From Amoebidium appalachense (taxonomy: Eukaryota; Ichthyosporea): a stretch of 64,000 nucleotides of DNA. Both the position numbers and the translations under genes were made by a program. Positions 1 through 10,449 of the stretch are shown here, in pieces. Positions within the stretch are counted from its first letter, which is position 1. Each line of letters opens with the position of its first letter. Under the pieces are notes generated by a model, which was not told the DNA's origin, ran no database searches, and saw only the letters and a program-made list of their open reading frames with translations. Location: NCBI GenBank assembly GCA_963693365.1, contig CAVNZM010000012.1:8990001-9054000 (forward strand), written 5' to 3'.

Positions 1-1009
1 TCCAAGATTTAATAGTTTCCTTTGAGTTTTTGTGTCTATCGGTCAGGTGCAAGTCTAAGTACACTGGAACTGCAATGTGATTTTCTGCGTCTATTAGCAA
101 TATATATTCTAGCACGGTGTGTATTAAGGGTTGCATTGCTCATGAGAGTGTATTGTTGACTCCTGTTTCGCAGATAGAAAACGATGCATCATTGAAGCTT
201 CTTTAACATTTCAGGCTACCACGATGGACATGATACCACACGTCCTTTAAAGATGACCGTATATTGTCTAGGGCTTTGACAGACTATATTTAGTGACATT
301 TTAATCACCACTCAAATTAGCTTTTTATCACACTACCGTGATCCCTACTGTCAGGCCAACATGAAATGTATTCCCTCCGTGCACAGCGACTTGCACACAC
401 ACGAAATAACAAATTGCAACCCCTAGTGATAATGTGGTAGTGCCCGTGCATGGTCCACTCTCAAGCCTGTCAGTTGGTATAGAGACCTATGCAGTTGGCC
501 GGCGAACAGGCATTAAATCACAACCCGATTCAGCCCATGTTTTTTTAATGCAGAACTCACATACGTTTATGCTTGACCCTATGTGGTGGGCGTCTCTCCT
601 GCACGGTTGGATGCACATGGGGTTTTCCTCGGGGCGGCTTTTTGAGGTTTTGCAGTAGTTGTGTGCAAAAATCACTTGCTCGTTCTGTGAAGAGGATTGG
701 GGGGGGGGGGGGGGGGGGGGAGGGGGGGGGGGGGGTGGATGGGGGAAAAGGGGGGGGAGGGCAGGGGGATGAGGGGGGAGGGAATGGGGGCAGCTGAGGG
801 GGGAGGGGGGAGGGGGAATGGGTGGGTGGGCGGATGGGTGGGGGGGGGGGGGAGGGGGGAGAGGGAGGGGTGGAGGGGGAGAGGGGGGGGGATTAATGGG
901 TGGGTGGGTGGATGGGTTGGGGGGGGGGGGGGGGGGAGGGGGGAGGTGTGGAGGGGGGGGGGGGGAGGGGGGGGGGGGGGGGGCAAAGGGGATGTAGGTG
1001 TGAGTTTGA
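1..1009. other. Left flank, G-rich low-complexity tract
   Basis: Positions 1-690 are ordinary mixed sequence with no recognisable gene. From about 699 to 983 the strand is almost pure G with scattered A and T, and every reading frame there encodes only Gly/Pro-type low-complexity peptides. I see no coding feature here. Bases 1010-1014 (GTGGT) are the left copy of the target duplication of the neighbouring gypsy element. Confidence 0.6.
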
Positions 1010-1014
1010 GTGGT

Positions 1015-1657
1015 TGTCGTATCCTATTATATGTGTACTAGAGACGCGGCACTCTACTAAGTGTACACACACGAAAAGGAACGAACGTGTACAGAAAAAC
1101 GGTAAAGTTTATTCAGACCAGGCTCCGACGGGCAAACTTAGATCCGAACGGAATGAGTCTAAGTTACGACTGAGGCCATCAAGGCCGTGCCCTCAAAGAT
1201 CATCATCACCTGGCCCCCTACGATGCCACATTCCATTAACATTCCGATCTACTTTTATCGTGCGCCTGCACGAGCTAAGTCGATCTACTCAACTAATATA
1301 TTTATCCAAGTCTCACCCCTCACCCCTCCCCCTAGTGGCACCGCAGAGTCTAAATCTACATTTCATACTATCCTCCCCCCCCCCTCCCTCCCCCCCTTTC
1401 CTCTACATCTACATATATAAATACGTTTGGCAACATACACTATCTAACCTTGCCAATACTTACAAAAGGGCTTCTGCCCGAACAATCACATTCCTAAGTC
1501 CTCCTACGATCTATCCTACACACTAATTAGAATTCTATTGGACGGCTGTCCCGGCTGACGTGGTCCAATGCCCTGCGCCGGCAGAGGCAAGATGCACGCA
1601 GCTGTACAGCTATCTTGAGGCCCCGGACTTGATCTTGATGATCTGTGGACCCGGGCC

Positions 1658-1690
<33 letters not shown>

Positions 1691-1741
1691 ATCTCGATCG
1701 TAGACTTAGGCTGATCTGCTGAGACGGATTAGTATATGTCA
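1015..1741 (-). repeat. 3' LTR of the gypsy element
   Basis: Direct repeat of 7907-8620. On the minus strand it starts TGACATATAC and ends GGATACGACA. It contains a C-tract (1659-1689) longer than its partner's, the main difference between the two LTRs. It is flanked on the left by GTGGT. Confidence 0.93.
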
Positions 1742-1742
1742 A

Positions 1743-1751
1743 CTCCCCCCC
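1743..1751 (-). promoter_or_regulatory. Polypurine tract of the gypsy element
   Basis: On the minus strand a purine run of seven G followed by A and G lies just inside the 3' LTR. This is where plus-strand synthesis starts in LTR retrotransposons. The position fits the inferred minus-strand orientation. Confidence 0.6.
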
Positions 1752-1946
1752 GGCCCCCGGAAAAGCTGAGTCCCACTGCACCTCAGTCACATTACATCTA
1801 ACACCCCCTAAAAAGACATAGACTAATCAGTCTCCTAAAAAAATTAAATAAATAAATTACGAAGAAAAATAATAAATTAATCTACACCATAAGCTTGATA
1901 CCTACGGAGACACCTATGATAATAAATTAAATTCCTACGACTACGT

Positions 1947-2537
1947 TCACACTCCTCCTCGGTCTCCTCCCCTCCCTCCCCCCTCCCCCCGTGTGTCTAC
2001 GTGTATTTGCATCACTCCCCCCCCGGCCCCCTCCCCCACCGACTTTTTCACACCACGATTAAACTGAGGAATAACTCTCTTTGGCCGAGAGGGAGCACTA
2101 GGCAACTCCCTCTGCACTAATCTAGCCTCATAAGCACGAATAGAAAACGGGCAATCCAAATGAAACTCAGGCAACCACTGATCTTCCTGATAACCTCCCT
2201 CAAAACGAATTAAATAATAATTTACCTTACCTTCCTTACCTTCGATAACCTTTTTATCCATAATTTTATCTACTGCAGCCTCCGATACATCCACCGACCC
2301 GTCATAGTCGGGGGTGAATGCATCTAACACTCGACGGCCCTCCGGCCGTTTAACCCTAAGGGCCCTATCATAATATTCCTTTATATCATCTACATTATAA
2401 AATCTAACATCACTCTCATTATCTAACCTCTGCACCTTATATTCCGTCGGACCTAACCTAGCCACTATTTTATACGGGCCAATGAAAAGAGGCAACCATT
2501 TCTTACCATCAAGGCTTACGAAGACCTTCACCTTCAC
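1947..2537 (-). CDS. Integrase C-terminus with chromodomain (gypsy pol fragment)
   Basis: This frame continues the integrase tail (motif KWLPLFIGPYKIVARLG, the usual 'GPFKI' type segment) and then has a chromodomain-like segment around YDGSVDVSEAAVDKIM ... YYLIRFEGGYQEDQWLPEFHL. In chromoviruses this domain directs integration to modified histones. It overlaps the preceding integrase frame (2509-3051) by a shift inside a GGT/GAA-rich stretch near 2520-2540. The Gly/Arg-rich C-terminal end (1947-2030) is low complexity and may not be native. Confidence 0.8.
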   Translation of the reverse strand: MKVKVFVSLDGKKWLPLFIGPYKIVARLGPTEYKVQRLDNESDVRFYNVDDIKEYYDRALRVKRPEGRRVLDAFTPDYDGSVDVSEAAVDKIMDKKVIEGKEGKVNYYLIRFEGGYQEDQWLPEFHLDCPFSIRAYEARLVQRELPSAPSRPKRVIPQFNRGVKKSVGEGAGGGVMQIHVDTRGEGGGRGGDRGGV

Positions 2538-3051
2538 CCTTACCTTCCTGCTCCTGCTTATATCTCTTTTTCCTAGTATGATCCCTAATTAAAACTAAAG
2601 TACCCTCGGCAAATTCACGTAACGGACGTGTGGACACGTCTGTACGTGCCTGTGCCTGCTGTGTACGGGCCAGAGCTGCATCACGTGCAGCCCGGGCCCG
2701 GGTTAGTAGCTGCTCCCGGAACTCAGTCCAGTGGGGATAGGTTAGTCGGTCAGCCCCCCCCATCGGCAAAAGTGCCGTATCTAACAAACTAATAGCCTCC
2801 TGCCCATAGACCAAATAAAACGGAGAAAAACCAGTCACTGCATGAGGGGTAGAATTATACGAATGAGCAATAAACCTAGACATATGATCCCAATCATTAG
2901 CCTCCACATCCACCATTTTGCCAAAGGACTTCTGAAACACTGCATGCACACGTTCAGAGATGGCATTTGCTTGAGGGTGATATGCAGACGTAGTGATATG
3001 AGCTACCCTTAAAATTTTACACACCTCCGACACCAACTGATTTAAAAACAC
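2509..3051 (-). pseudogene. Truncated integrase catalytic core (gypsy pol fragment)
   Basis: The frame retains the second half of the rve core. The codons just upstream (ADKSRVF, 3052-3069) look like the region of the second catalytic Asp, and SAYHPQANAISERVHAVF carries the catalytic Glu. The zinc-binding HHCC domain and the region of the first Asp are missing. In their place, between the end of RNase H (about 3130) and 3060, there is only C-rich low-complexity DNA. Intact gypsy integrases have roughly 200 or more residues there, so this copy should be unable to integrate by itself. Confidence 0.8.
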
Positions 3052-4808
3052 ACGACTCTTATCCGCCCCCCCTTCCCCCCCTCCCCCCCCCGTCTCTCAC
3101 TAGCCCCCCCCTCCCCCTCCTTCTCTTCTTCAAACAAAATATAAGCAGCACGAGAGAGAGCATCACAGTCAACCATTGTTTCACCCTTGGCATAAAACAA
3201 TTTATAGGAGAACTCACCGAGAGCCGCGGCCCACTTCTGCATCCTCTCGTTGACCAGACGAGTGGTGCCGGCCATGGCTAGGCAGGGCTTGTGGTCGGTG
3301 TAGACCTCAAACGTCCTGCCTGCGAGTATATACCTCCATGCCTGTGAGACTGCCCAAAAGATAGCATGGGACTCTCTCTCCGGATTGCTATATCTACGTT
3401 CACTTTTACTAAATGAACGACTAGCATAAGCAATCACTCTATCCTGCCCCTCCTGCACTTGATATAACACGGCCCCCTCAGCAACCTTACTTGCATCACA
3501 CCGAACTTTAAACATCCCCCCCCCGGCCGAAAAATCAGGATGAACAAGCATACTCGAAGACTGCAAAGCTAACTTAAGCTTTTCGAAAGCAGAAACAGCA
3601 TCAACATTCCAATCTATTCTATTCTTCTTCTCCCCCCCCGTCTGACTAGTTAACGGCAAAGCAAGCATACTATAATCCTTAATATAACGACGAAGATAGT
3701 TAGTTAAACCTAAAAATTGCCTTAGTTGAGTGACAGTCTGAGGACGGGGCCACTCAACTATGGCCCGGATTTTCTCCGGATCAGGGGCAAGACCATTACT
3801 AGACACAATATGACCTAAAAACTTAACCTCCGGCACACCAATCACAGTCTTGCTACCGCTAATGCGAAGACCAGACTCACCCAAAGCTAAAAATACTTTT
3901 TCACAATTATTAACTAGCTCCTCAAATGACCTACCTTTAATTAAAACATCATCCAAATAAGGGTGGCATACATCCAAATGAGGGTGGAGAATTTTATACA
4001 TTACCCGGCACAACATAGCTGGAGAGGAGAGCAAACCCATCGGCACCACCTTGTACTGGAACAGCTGGTCACCCAGTGCAAAGGCAGTCTTCTCCTTGCT
4101 GCTCTCCTCCAACCTTATCTGCCAAAAAGCTGCTTTTAAATCAAGTTTAGCAAAGTGAGTATAGCCGTGCAGCTGTGAAAGCTGCTCGTCTATGTTAGGG
4201 AGAGGCCATTGGTCTGCCTTAGTGATCCGATTCAGAGCCCTGTAATCGTTCACTAGACGCCAAGACCCGTCGGGCTTCTTAACCAATAGCACCGGACTTC
4301 TCCACGGACTCGAACTATGCTCCACATGCCCCTTTTTTAACATATCACTCACTATTATTAGCGCATCCGACAATTTATACTGCTCCATTCTATAGCTAGG
4401 CATCACTACCGGCCTATTATCACCTGTGTCGATCTGCATTTCAAACCCTTTAACGAAGCCTACTTCGTTATCATCGGCCAGAAATGCAAACCGAGTCCTA
4501 TCAAATAACTTAGCTAGCAATTTTTTCTGTTCTACCGTCCAATCCCCCTCCTTCATACCAAACGGCAATACTAACTCCGGGTTACCCCCATCACAAGTGG
4601 ATGCATCCTTATTCACCGGAGTGCCACTTAACATTTCACCTCCTGTATTACATCGGTGCTGCTCGGGGTGAGGTTGAGGTACCTCCGGATATAGGCGGTC
4701 ACCCTTAGCACCCCCCCCTCCCCCCGGCACACCAATGCCCCCGGGCAATTCCTGATGAGTTAGTGCATGTATGTGGGGGGCCAGGTCTGTGGCCACCCTG
4801 CCCCCCAC
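3042..4808 (-). CDS. Reverse transcriptase and RNase H (gypsy pol)
   Basis: The 588-residue frame contains a complete Ty3-type reverse transcriptase. Motif A reads KLDLKAAFWQIRLEE, the primer-grip region VPMGLLSSPAMLCRVM follows, the catalytic box is YLDDVL, and then come FLGHIVSSNGL and the thumb/connection motif FLGLTNYLRRYIKDYS. RNase H follows with RCDASKVAEGAVLYQ, the catalytic Glu in RESHAIFWAV and Asp in YTDHKPCLAMA. The first about 75 residues and the last about 25 are Gly/Pro-rich and lie in homopolymer tracts. The enzyme copies element RNA in the cytoplasmic particle. Confidence 0.92.
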   Translation of the reverse strand: MGGRVATDLAPHIHALTHQELPGGIGVPGGGGGAKGDRLYPEVPQPHPEQHRCNTGGEMLSGTPVNKDASTCDGGNPELVLPFGMKEGDWTVEQKKLLAKLFDRTRFAFLADDNEVGFVKGFEMQIDTGDNRPVVMPSYRMEQYKLSDALIIVSDMLKKGHVEHSSSPWRSPVLLVKKPDGSWRLVNDYRALNRITKADQWPLPNIDEQLSQLHGYTHFAKLDLKAAFWQIRLEESSKEKTAFALGDQLFQYKVVPMGLLSSPAMLCRVMYKILHPHLDVCHPYLDDVLIKGRSFEELVNNCEKVFLALGESGLRISGSKTVIGVPEVKFLGHIVSSNGLAPDPEKIRAIVEWPRPQTVTQLRQFLGLTNYLRRYIKDYSMLALPLTSQTGGEKKNRIDWNVDAVSAFEKLKLALQSSSMLVHPDFSAGGGMFKVRCDASKVAEGAVLYQVQEGQDRVIAYASRSFSKSERRYSNPERESHAIFWAVSQAWRYILAGRTFEVYTDHKPCLAMAGTTRLVNERMQKWAAALGEFSYKLFYAKGETMVDCDALSRAAYILFEEEKEGEGGASERRGGEGGKGGRIRVVCF

Positions 4809-5169
4809 GGTGTTGGTTAACCCGTCAGATCCACGGGTTACTAAACCAACACCCTCCCCCCTGCCTGCACATTCTCACACCCGGGGTGACCCTCCTTCCT
4901 CTTGGGGGTCGGGGGAGTGGGACCGGGAGTGGGACCGGTGCTCTCCCGGTCCCCCCCCCCATCGTGTCGGGTGACATTTTTGTGGCTAACGTTAAATAAA
5001 GTTGCTCCCCCTCCTCCTGAGTCACCCTTCGAGCCGGCATCCTCCTTTTGGGTAATAAGAGAGACCTCTATACTACCAATCTCATTAGTGAAACTACCGA
5101 CGGAAACACCTGACCTAATCACTATAGGCTCGATGCCCGGATTCACTAATTCTATTTCTATTGTCTTCA

Positions 5170-6285
5170 TCAGTTATCCGGCCATACCCTACTAAGGGTC
5201 CATTGGGCCACCTCCTGAAATGGGGTTTTCGGAGTAAAAACCCCTAAATCCCCTATCCTAACATGATTGCCGGCCCGGACACGTACCGTTTGGCACTGAT
5301 AAGGCTCGATTACTACTTCAGCTACCGTTCTAGCACCAGACTGATAACCGTCGAGCCCATCATGGGTTTTAATTTTAACGCCGGACTGCAATTCTAAAAC
5401 ATTCGTACGTTCAAACAAAGCATTCACATGTCTACGGAAAAATGGGGCTCCCAACAAAACACTTTGAGCTAAATCCTTAACCACATAACAAGCAACATGC
5501 ATAGCCTGGCCACCTATCTCACACGGCAACACACAAACACCTTCCACAGACATACTACTATTATTAGCACTACCTAAGGCTGTGCTAGAAGCATCTAAAA
5601 TAGGAATTTCCCCCCCGGCTCGATTAAAACGACGAATAAACGAAGCATGCACACAATTAACCTGAGCCCCTCCATCGAGCAAAGCAACAGCCTTCAACTT
5701 ACCATCAGCTAACCATACGTCTATATAATGCCGGCTAAAACCAACTAAATCCTCCTCCAATTCAAGCAACACATCATCACTCACACCCAATCCCTGCCCA
5801 CGAAGACTCACACCCTCGATACCTACGTGCAACATACCTACCTGTGGTGCCTGCACGGGTGGGGTGGGGTGTGTATGTGGTGTGGGTGGTGGTGGAGTGT
5901 GTGTGTGTGATGTGTGGGTGGGTGGTGTGTGTGTGTTTGGTGTATGTGTGGGTGTGTGTGTGGGTGTAGGTGTGTCTGCAACCGTCGTATGTTGTTGTGG
6001 TGGTGTGTTTCTACGTGTCTGTGCCTTCCCCCCCCTTCCCCCTTTACTCGTGTGTGTCCCCCCCCCTCCCGGAAACAATGGCACAGAAACCCCCTCCGGT
6101 GTGGTTAGAATAAACACCGGGTTGGGACAAGAAACACTGAGACCATCCACTTGTGGCTGGGGAACCTCCCCCAACCACAAAACATTCACACCATTCATAC
6201 CTTTGGTAGAGTCACCCCACAAACATTCATGCCATACCACCTCGACGCTGTCTTGAGGACCCACGACGATGCCCGGCTCCCACAC
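5170..6285 (-). CDS. Retropepsin-like protease region (gypsy pol)
   Basis: The core reads VALLDGGAQVNCVHASFIRRF, where DGGA stands at the place of the usual D-S/T-G-A active site of aspartic proteases. The later segment SVLLGAPFFRRHVNAL matches the 'ILG..FL' flap-distal motif of retropepsins. The Ser/Thr to Gly change in the active site is unusual but occurs in some gypsy lineages. A Thr/His/Pro-rich insert (about 5850-6050) comes from GT/GGT simple repeats. The reading continues in another frame (4841-5170, starting KTIEIELVNPGIEPIVI) that forms the protease-RT linker. Confidence 0.75.
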   Translation of the reverse strand: MWEPGIVVGPQDSVEVVWHECLWGDSTKGMNGVNVLWLGEVPQPQVDGLSVSCPNPVFILTTPEGVSVPLFPGGGGTHTSKGGRGGKAQTRRNTPPQQHTTVADTPTPTHTPTHTPNTHTPPTHTSHTHTPPPPTPHTHPTPPVQAPQVGMLHVGIEGVSLRGQGLGVSDDVLLELEEDLVGFSRHYIDVWLADGKLKAVALLDGGAQVNCVHASFIRRFNRAGGEIPILDASSTALGSANNSSMSVEGVCVLPCEIGGQAMHVACYVVKDLAQSVLLGAPFFRRHVNALFERTNVLELQSGVKIKTHDGLDGYQSGARTVAEVVIEPYQCQTVRVRAGNHVRIGDLGVFTPKTPFQEVAQWTLSRVWPDN

Positions 6286-6419
6286 GTATCGGGGCGGTGA
6301 GGGGGCAAAGGGAAGCTTAACCTGGGGTGGGGGAGGGTGAAGGTTCTCTGCAACCTGGGGGGGACCGATACTGTCCCCCCCCCTCCCTCAGTGACCCCAG
6401 CTTCCCCCTCCCCCGGAAC

Positions 6420-6577
6420 TCAATAGCTCTTGTAACTACGGCAATATGCAGCAGAGTGCCCTTGCCGGCCACAAAAGTAACATGCACCAAAGAAGGGGCC
6501 AGGGGGGACTTCAAAACCTTGGCGCAAAGCATAACCGGGAGCCCGGTCATGCTGGGGGGGCCCACCGTGTGCACCAC
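6420..6577 (-). CDS. Gag zinc knuckle (frame-shifted end of gag)
   Basis: The frame reads CYFCGRQGHSAAYC, a canonical CX2CX4HX4C nucleocapsid knuckle that binds element RNA. It lies in a different frame from the main gag segment (6547-7755). The change of frame falls in the G/C runs at 6555-6605, so the knuckle is probably the C-terminus of the same Gag. It ends at a stop at 6420. Confidence 0.8.
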
Positions 6578-7755
6578 GGCCCCCCCTTTCCCCCTGCCCC
6601 CCTCGGCAGTCTCTCACCACCATTTCCACCCCTCCCTCTACCCTGCCCACCACCACGAGCAAGATAAGGGGCAAACCTCTCGGTGAACTGCTGCTGTTGT
6701 CCTCCACGTCCACCTCGGCCACGACCGCCGTGTCCACCCCGGTCGCCGCCACGGCCACCCCGGAAGCCGAAGCCCCCTCGGCCAGAGAAGACGGCCTGGG
6801 AGAGCTCGGCAACCTGCTTGACCAACATGGTGAGTGCATCTGGCTGTTCACCCTCTTTTTTCTCTTTTTCCCCCTTCTGTCCACTCTCCTTCTTTTTCTT
6901 GTCTACTTCCATCACCTCCTTTTTATCCCTCTTATTGTACTTCACCTCGTGCATGGCAAGCAAGTGACGTTTAACATGCAACACCACCTCATCTACATCA
7001 TCAAGCTCCCCAAACATGCGTGCAGTGTCTGTGTTTACAGAGAGAGCCTTACGAGCAAACTCGAATTTTTCCCTATCACTCACGTCACCAGCTAACTCGC
7101 AAAGGTCTTCAAAGACCCGATATTCTCTCTCAAAGAATGCACGAGCTTCTACGGGGGACATATCTAAAGTGGGAAAGGTATACTTCCATTCTCTGAGCTG
7201 GGCCCGGAAGGTACGGCGCCGGTCGGCCGTCAGGTATCGGCCGACGAGCCGGGCCGTATACTCGAGCTCGTTTTCCGGCCGTGTGAAGGCCTCGAGCTCC
7301 CCGTCCACGTCGTCGGTGCTGTTCTCGTCCTCGTCGTCGGGGATGAACCGTGCGGCCAGACGTTTCTGGCCGAGTGTCCGGGACACCATCTCGTCCCTCC
7401 CCTCGTCGTACTGCTGCTCGTATATACGAGCCGTCACCTGGGGGGCCTGCTCGGCCCGGTACGGGTGCTCCTCCATCAGGGTGCATAAGTCGGCCATTGT
7501 TTTGTGGTCGATGCACTGTTTGATCATTAAGCACGAGGCCGCCACAGTGGGGGCCTTCTTTGTGTCTAACACTAGTGTGGGTGTGTTAGCTAGGAGTGTC
7601 CTAAGCCACCTAGGTATTTCCGAGTCGTGTTTGAGTGTAAAACTGAAAGCTGTGGTCTGTCTAACGTCTAGTGTATGAACCTGTGGTACCTGTGTGTGCA
7701 GGGAGCTATCCTCCGCTGCCAATGCGTAGAACATGTCTACGTTAAACTTAGCCAT
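6547..7755 (-). CDS. Gag capsid protein (gypsy element)
   Basis: A 402-residue frame starts at an ATG 151 bp inside the 5' LTR, after a T-tract (7782-7818). Residues about 150-270 form the helical capsid-like part (for example EARAFFEREYRVFEDLCELAG), followed by a Lys/Glu-rich hinge and an Arg-Gly-Gly-rich tail that is typical of RNA-binding Gag ends. The zinc knuckle follows in another frame. It would form the particle in which reverse transcription occurs. Confidence 0.82.
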   Translation of the reverse strand: MAKFNVDMFYALAAEDSSLHTQVPQVHTLDVRQTTAFSFTLKHDSEIPRWLRTLLANTPTLVLDTKKAPTVAASCLMIKQCIDHKTMADLCTLMEEHPYRAEQAPQVTARIYEQQYDEGRDEMVSRTLGQKRLAARFIPDDEDENSTDDVDGELEAFTRPENELEYTARLVGRYLTADRRRTFRAQLREWKYTFPTLDMSPVEARAFFEREYRVFEDLCELAGDVSDREKFEFARKALSVNTDTARMFGELDDVDEVVLHVKRHLLAMHEVKYNKRDKKEVMEVDKKKKESGQKGEKEKKEGEQPDALTMLVKQVAELSQAVFSGRGGFGFRGGRGGDRGGHGGRGRGGRGGQQQQFTERFAPYLARGGGQGRGRGGNGGERLPRGAGGKGGPWCTRWAPPA

Positions 7756-7783
7756 TGTGTGGTGTTCGGGTGGTTGTGTTTAT

Positions 7784-7817
<34 letters not shown>

Positions 7818-7906
7818 CTGTGTGTATGAGGTGTAGCAACAGCCCAGAAGGAACTGTCACCGCGTTACCCTAGCGCGAAAAACCGCACTAAAAGAAAGGT
7901 GTAGCT

Positions 7907-8620
7907 TGTCGTATCCTATTATATGTGTACTAGAGACGCGGCACTCTACTAAGTGTACACACACGAAAAGGAACGAACGTGTACAGAAAAACGGTAAAGT
8001 TTATTCAGACCAGGCTCCGACGGGCAAACTTAGATCCGAACGGAATGAGTCTAAGTTACGACTGAGGCCATCAAGGCCGTGCCCTCAAAGATCATCATCA
8101 CCTGGCCCCCTACGATGCCACATTCCATTAACATTCCGATCTACTTTTATCGTGCGCCTGCACGAGCTAAGTCGATCTACTCAACTAATATATTTATCCA
8201 AGTCTCACCCCTCCCCCTCCCCCTAGTGGCACCGCAGAGTCTAAATCTACATTTCATACTATCCTCCCCCCCCCCCTCCCTCCCCCCCTTTCCTCTACAT
8301 CTACATATATAAATACGTTTGGCAACATACACTATCTAACCTTGCCAATACTTACAAAAGGGCTTCTGCCCGAACAATCACATTCCTAAGTCCTCCTACG
8401 ATCTATCCTACACACTAATTAGAATTCTATTGGACGGCTGTCCCGGCTGACGTGGTCCAATGCCCTGCGCCGGCAGAGGCAAGATGCACGCAGCTGTACA
8501 GCTATCTTGAGGCCCCGGACTTGATCTTGATGATCTGTGGACCCGGGCCACCCCCCCCCCCCCCCCCCGATCTCGATCGTAGACTTAGGCTGATCTGCTG
8601 AGACGGATTAGTATATGTCA
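7907..8620 (-). repeat. 5' LTR of the gypsy element
   Basis: Partner of 1015-1741, with the same ends and a shorter C-tract (8551-8568). It is followed by the GTGGT target duplication (8621-8625). As the upstream LTR on the minus strand it should hold the promoter. Confidence 0.93.
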
Positions 8621-8637
8621 GTGGTGTAGAGGTGGGT

Positions 8638-9956
8638 ATAATGGTACCATTGCCTCTCTATCTTCCCCTAGATACAGATGTATGCAATATAATGGTACCA
8701 TTTGTCTCTATCTTCCCCTAGATACAGATAGTATGCAATATAATGGTACCGTTTGTCTCTATCTTCCCCTAGATACACTGGCAGATGCATGCAATATAAT
8801 GGTACCATTGGTCTCTATCTTCCCCTAGATACAGATGCATGCAATATAATGGTACCATTTGTCTCTATCTTCCCCTAGATACAGATGCATGCAATATAAT
8901 GCCCCATTGGTCTCTATCTTCCCCTAGATACAGATGCATGCAATATAATGGTACCATTGGTCTCTATCTTCCCCTAGATACAGATGCATGCAATAAGTGG
9001 TACCATTGGTCTCTATCTTCCCCTAGATACAGATGTATGCAATATACGGTACCATTTGCCTCTATCTTCCCCTAGATACAGATGCATGCAATATAATGGT
9101 ACCATTGGTCTCTATCTTCCCCTAGATACAGATGTCACATAGTATGCAATATAATGGTACCATTGGTCTCTATCTTCCCCTAGATACAGCCATGCAATAT
9201 AATGGTACCATTTGTGTCTATCTTCCCCTAGATACAGATTCATGCAATATAATGGTACCATTTGTCTCTATCTTCCCCTAGATACAGATGCATGCAATAT
9301 AATGGTACCATTTGTCTCTATCTTCCCCTAGATACAGATGCATGCAATATAATGGTACCATTGGTCTCTATCTTCCCCTAGATCAGATGTATGCATTATA
9401 ATGGTACCATTTGTCTCTATCATCTTCCCCTAGATACAGATGCATGCAATATAATGGTACCATTGGTCTCTATCTTCCCCTAGATACAGATGCATGCAAT
9501 ATACGGTACCATTTGTCTCTATCTTCCCCAGGGCCTAGATACAGATGCATGCAATATAATGGTACCATTGGTCTCTATCTTCCCCTAGATACAGATGCAT
9601 GCAATATAACTTAGTACCATTTGTCTCTATCTTCCCCTAGATACAGATGCATGCAATATAATGGTACCATTTGTCTCTATCTTCCCCTAGATACAGATGT
9701 ATGCAATATAATGGTACCATTTGTCTCTATCTTCCCTGAGATACAGATGTATGCAATATAATGGTACCATTTGTCTCTATCTTCCCCTAGATACAGATGT
9801 ATGATAGTATAATGGTACCATTTGTCTCTATCTTCCCCTAGATACAGATGTATGCAATATAATGGTACCATTTGTCTCTATCTTCCCCTAGATACAGATG
9901 GATGCAATATAATGGTACCATTGGTCTCTATCTTCCCCTAGATACAGATGGATGCA
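8638..9956. repeat. 50-bp tandem satellite, about 26 copies
   Basis: The unit of about 50 bp contains the palindrome AATGGTACCATT, then TCTCTATCTTCCCCTAG, and then ATACAGATGCATGCAATATA, which holds the palindrome TGCATGCA. I counted 26 occurrences of the CTTCCC core. Copies differ by single bases and small insertions (for example near 9130 and 9530), so the array is not freshly amplified. The frames it opens encode only periodic peptides. It begins about 13 bp after the target duplication of the gypsy element. Confidence 0.95.
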
Positions 9957-10415
9957 AGTCGAAGCAGAGGGACTTTGAGAGGACACCGAAGTTAGAAAGA
10001 AGATGGCCATTGGTGAGTGGTGGCATGCGGAGGTTTCGAAAGGGGGGGGAAAAAACCCAAAATAAAAACGCAATAGCCTAGGATATTAAGACAATGGTTA
10101 TCATTAGTTAGCATCTATAAAATGAGTATAAACCGCATCATTTGAAACAACATAACGTGTGCACGTGCTGATGTTAAGCTACTGTAATAGACGTTCAATA
10201 AGAAGAAAGAATATGCACCGGTGGCCCACGACCAAGTAAGGGGCACACGGGTCACAATCGCCAAAAAGTTGTTGCCGTGCAGTAGCCCTAGGCCTTAGCC
10301 CCCCAAAAAACAATCCAAGCATGCCTTAACAGCTGGAATCGATGAGTTTTAACCAATCATGGCATGCTTATGACCAGGGAATATGGGGTCGTGGCGGCCC
10401 AAGGCCTAGGCCCCG

Positions 10416-10447
<32 letters not shown>

Positions 10448-10449
10448 CG
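9957..10449. other. Unannotated stretch ending in a G-tract
   Basis: This is mixed sequence without a gene I can support. It contains a short inverted pair (AAGCATGCC near 10318 and GGCATGCTT near 10363) and ends in a long G-tract (about 10418-10447) that borders repeat A. Confidence 0.5.

Larger units (their letters stand above)
1015..8620 (-). mobile_element. Ty3/gypsy chromovirus-type LTR retrotransposon
   Basis: The element has two long direct repeats (1015-1741 and 7907-8620) that begin TG and end CA, a 5-bp target duplication GTGGT at 1010-1014 and 8621-8625, and gag, protease, reverse transcriptase/RNase H, integrase and chromodomain segments in that order on the minus strand. The order RT-RNase H-integrase is that of Ty3/gypsy, and the chromodomain places it with chromoviruses. 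The LTRs look identical on reading except for C-tract lengths and one small C-rich stretch, which suggests a recent insertion. The coding part is nevertheless split over several frames and lacks the front half of integrase, so this copy is probably non-autonomous. I did not recognise a standard tRNA primer site beside the 5' LTR. Confidence 0.95.

Noticed and set aside
699-1041. Gly-rich or Pro-rich protein frames
   Set aside because: They come from the G-tract and end in the LTR; there is no sign of a real coding start or splice structure.
8638-9956. CRISPR-like array
   Set aside because: The units are repeated in full, with no unique spacers between short repeats, and the surroundings are clearly eukaryotic.
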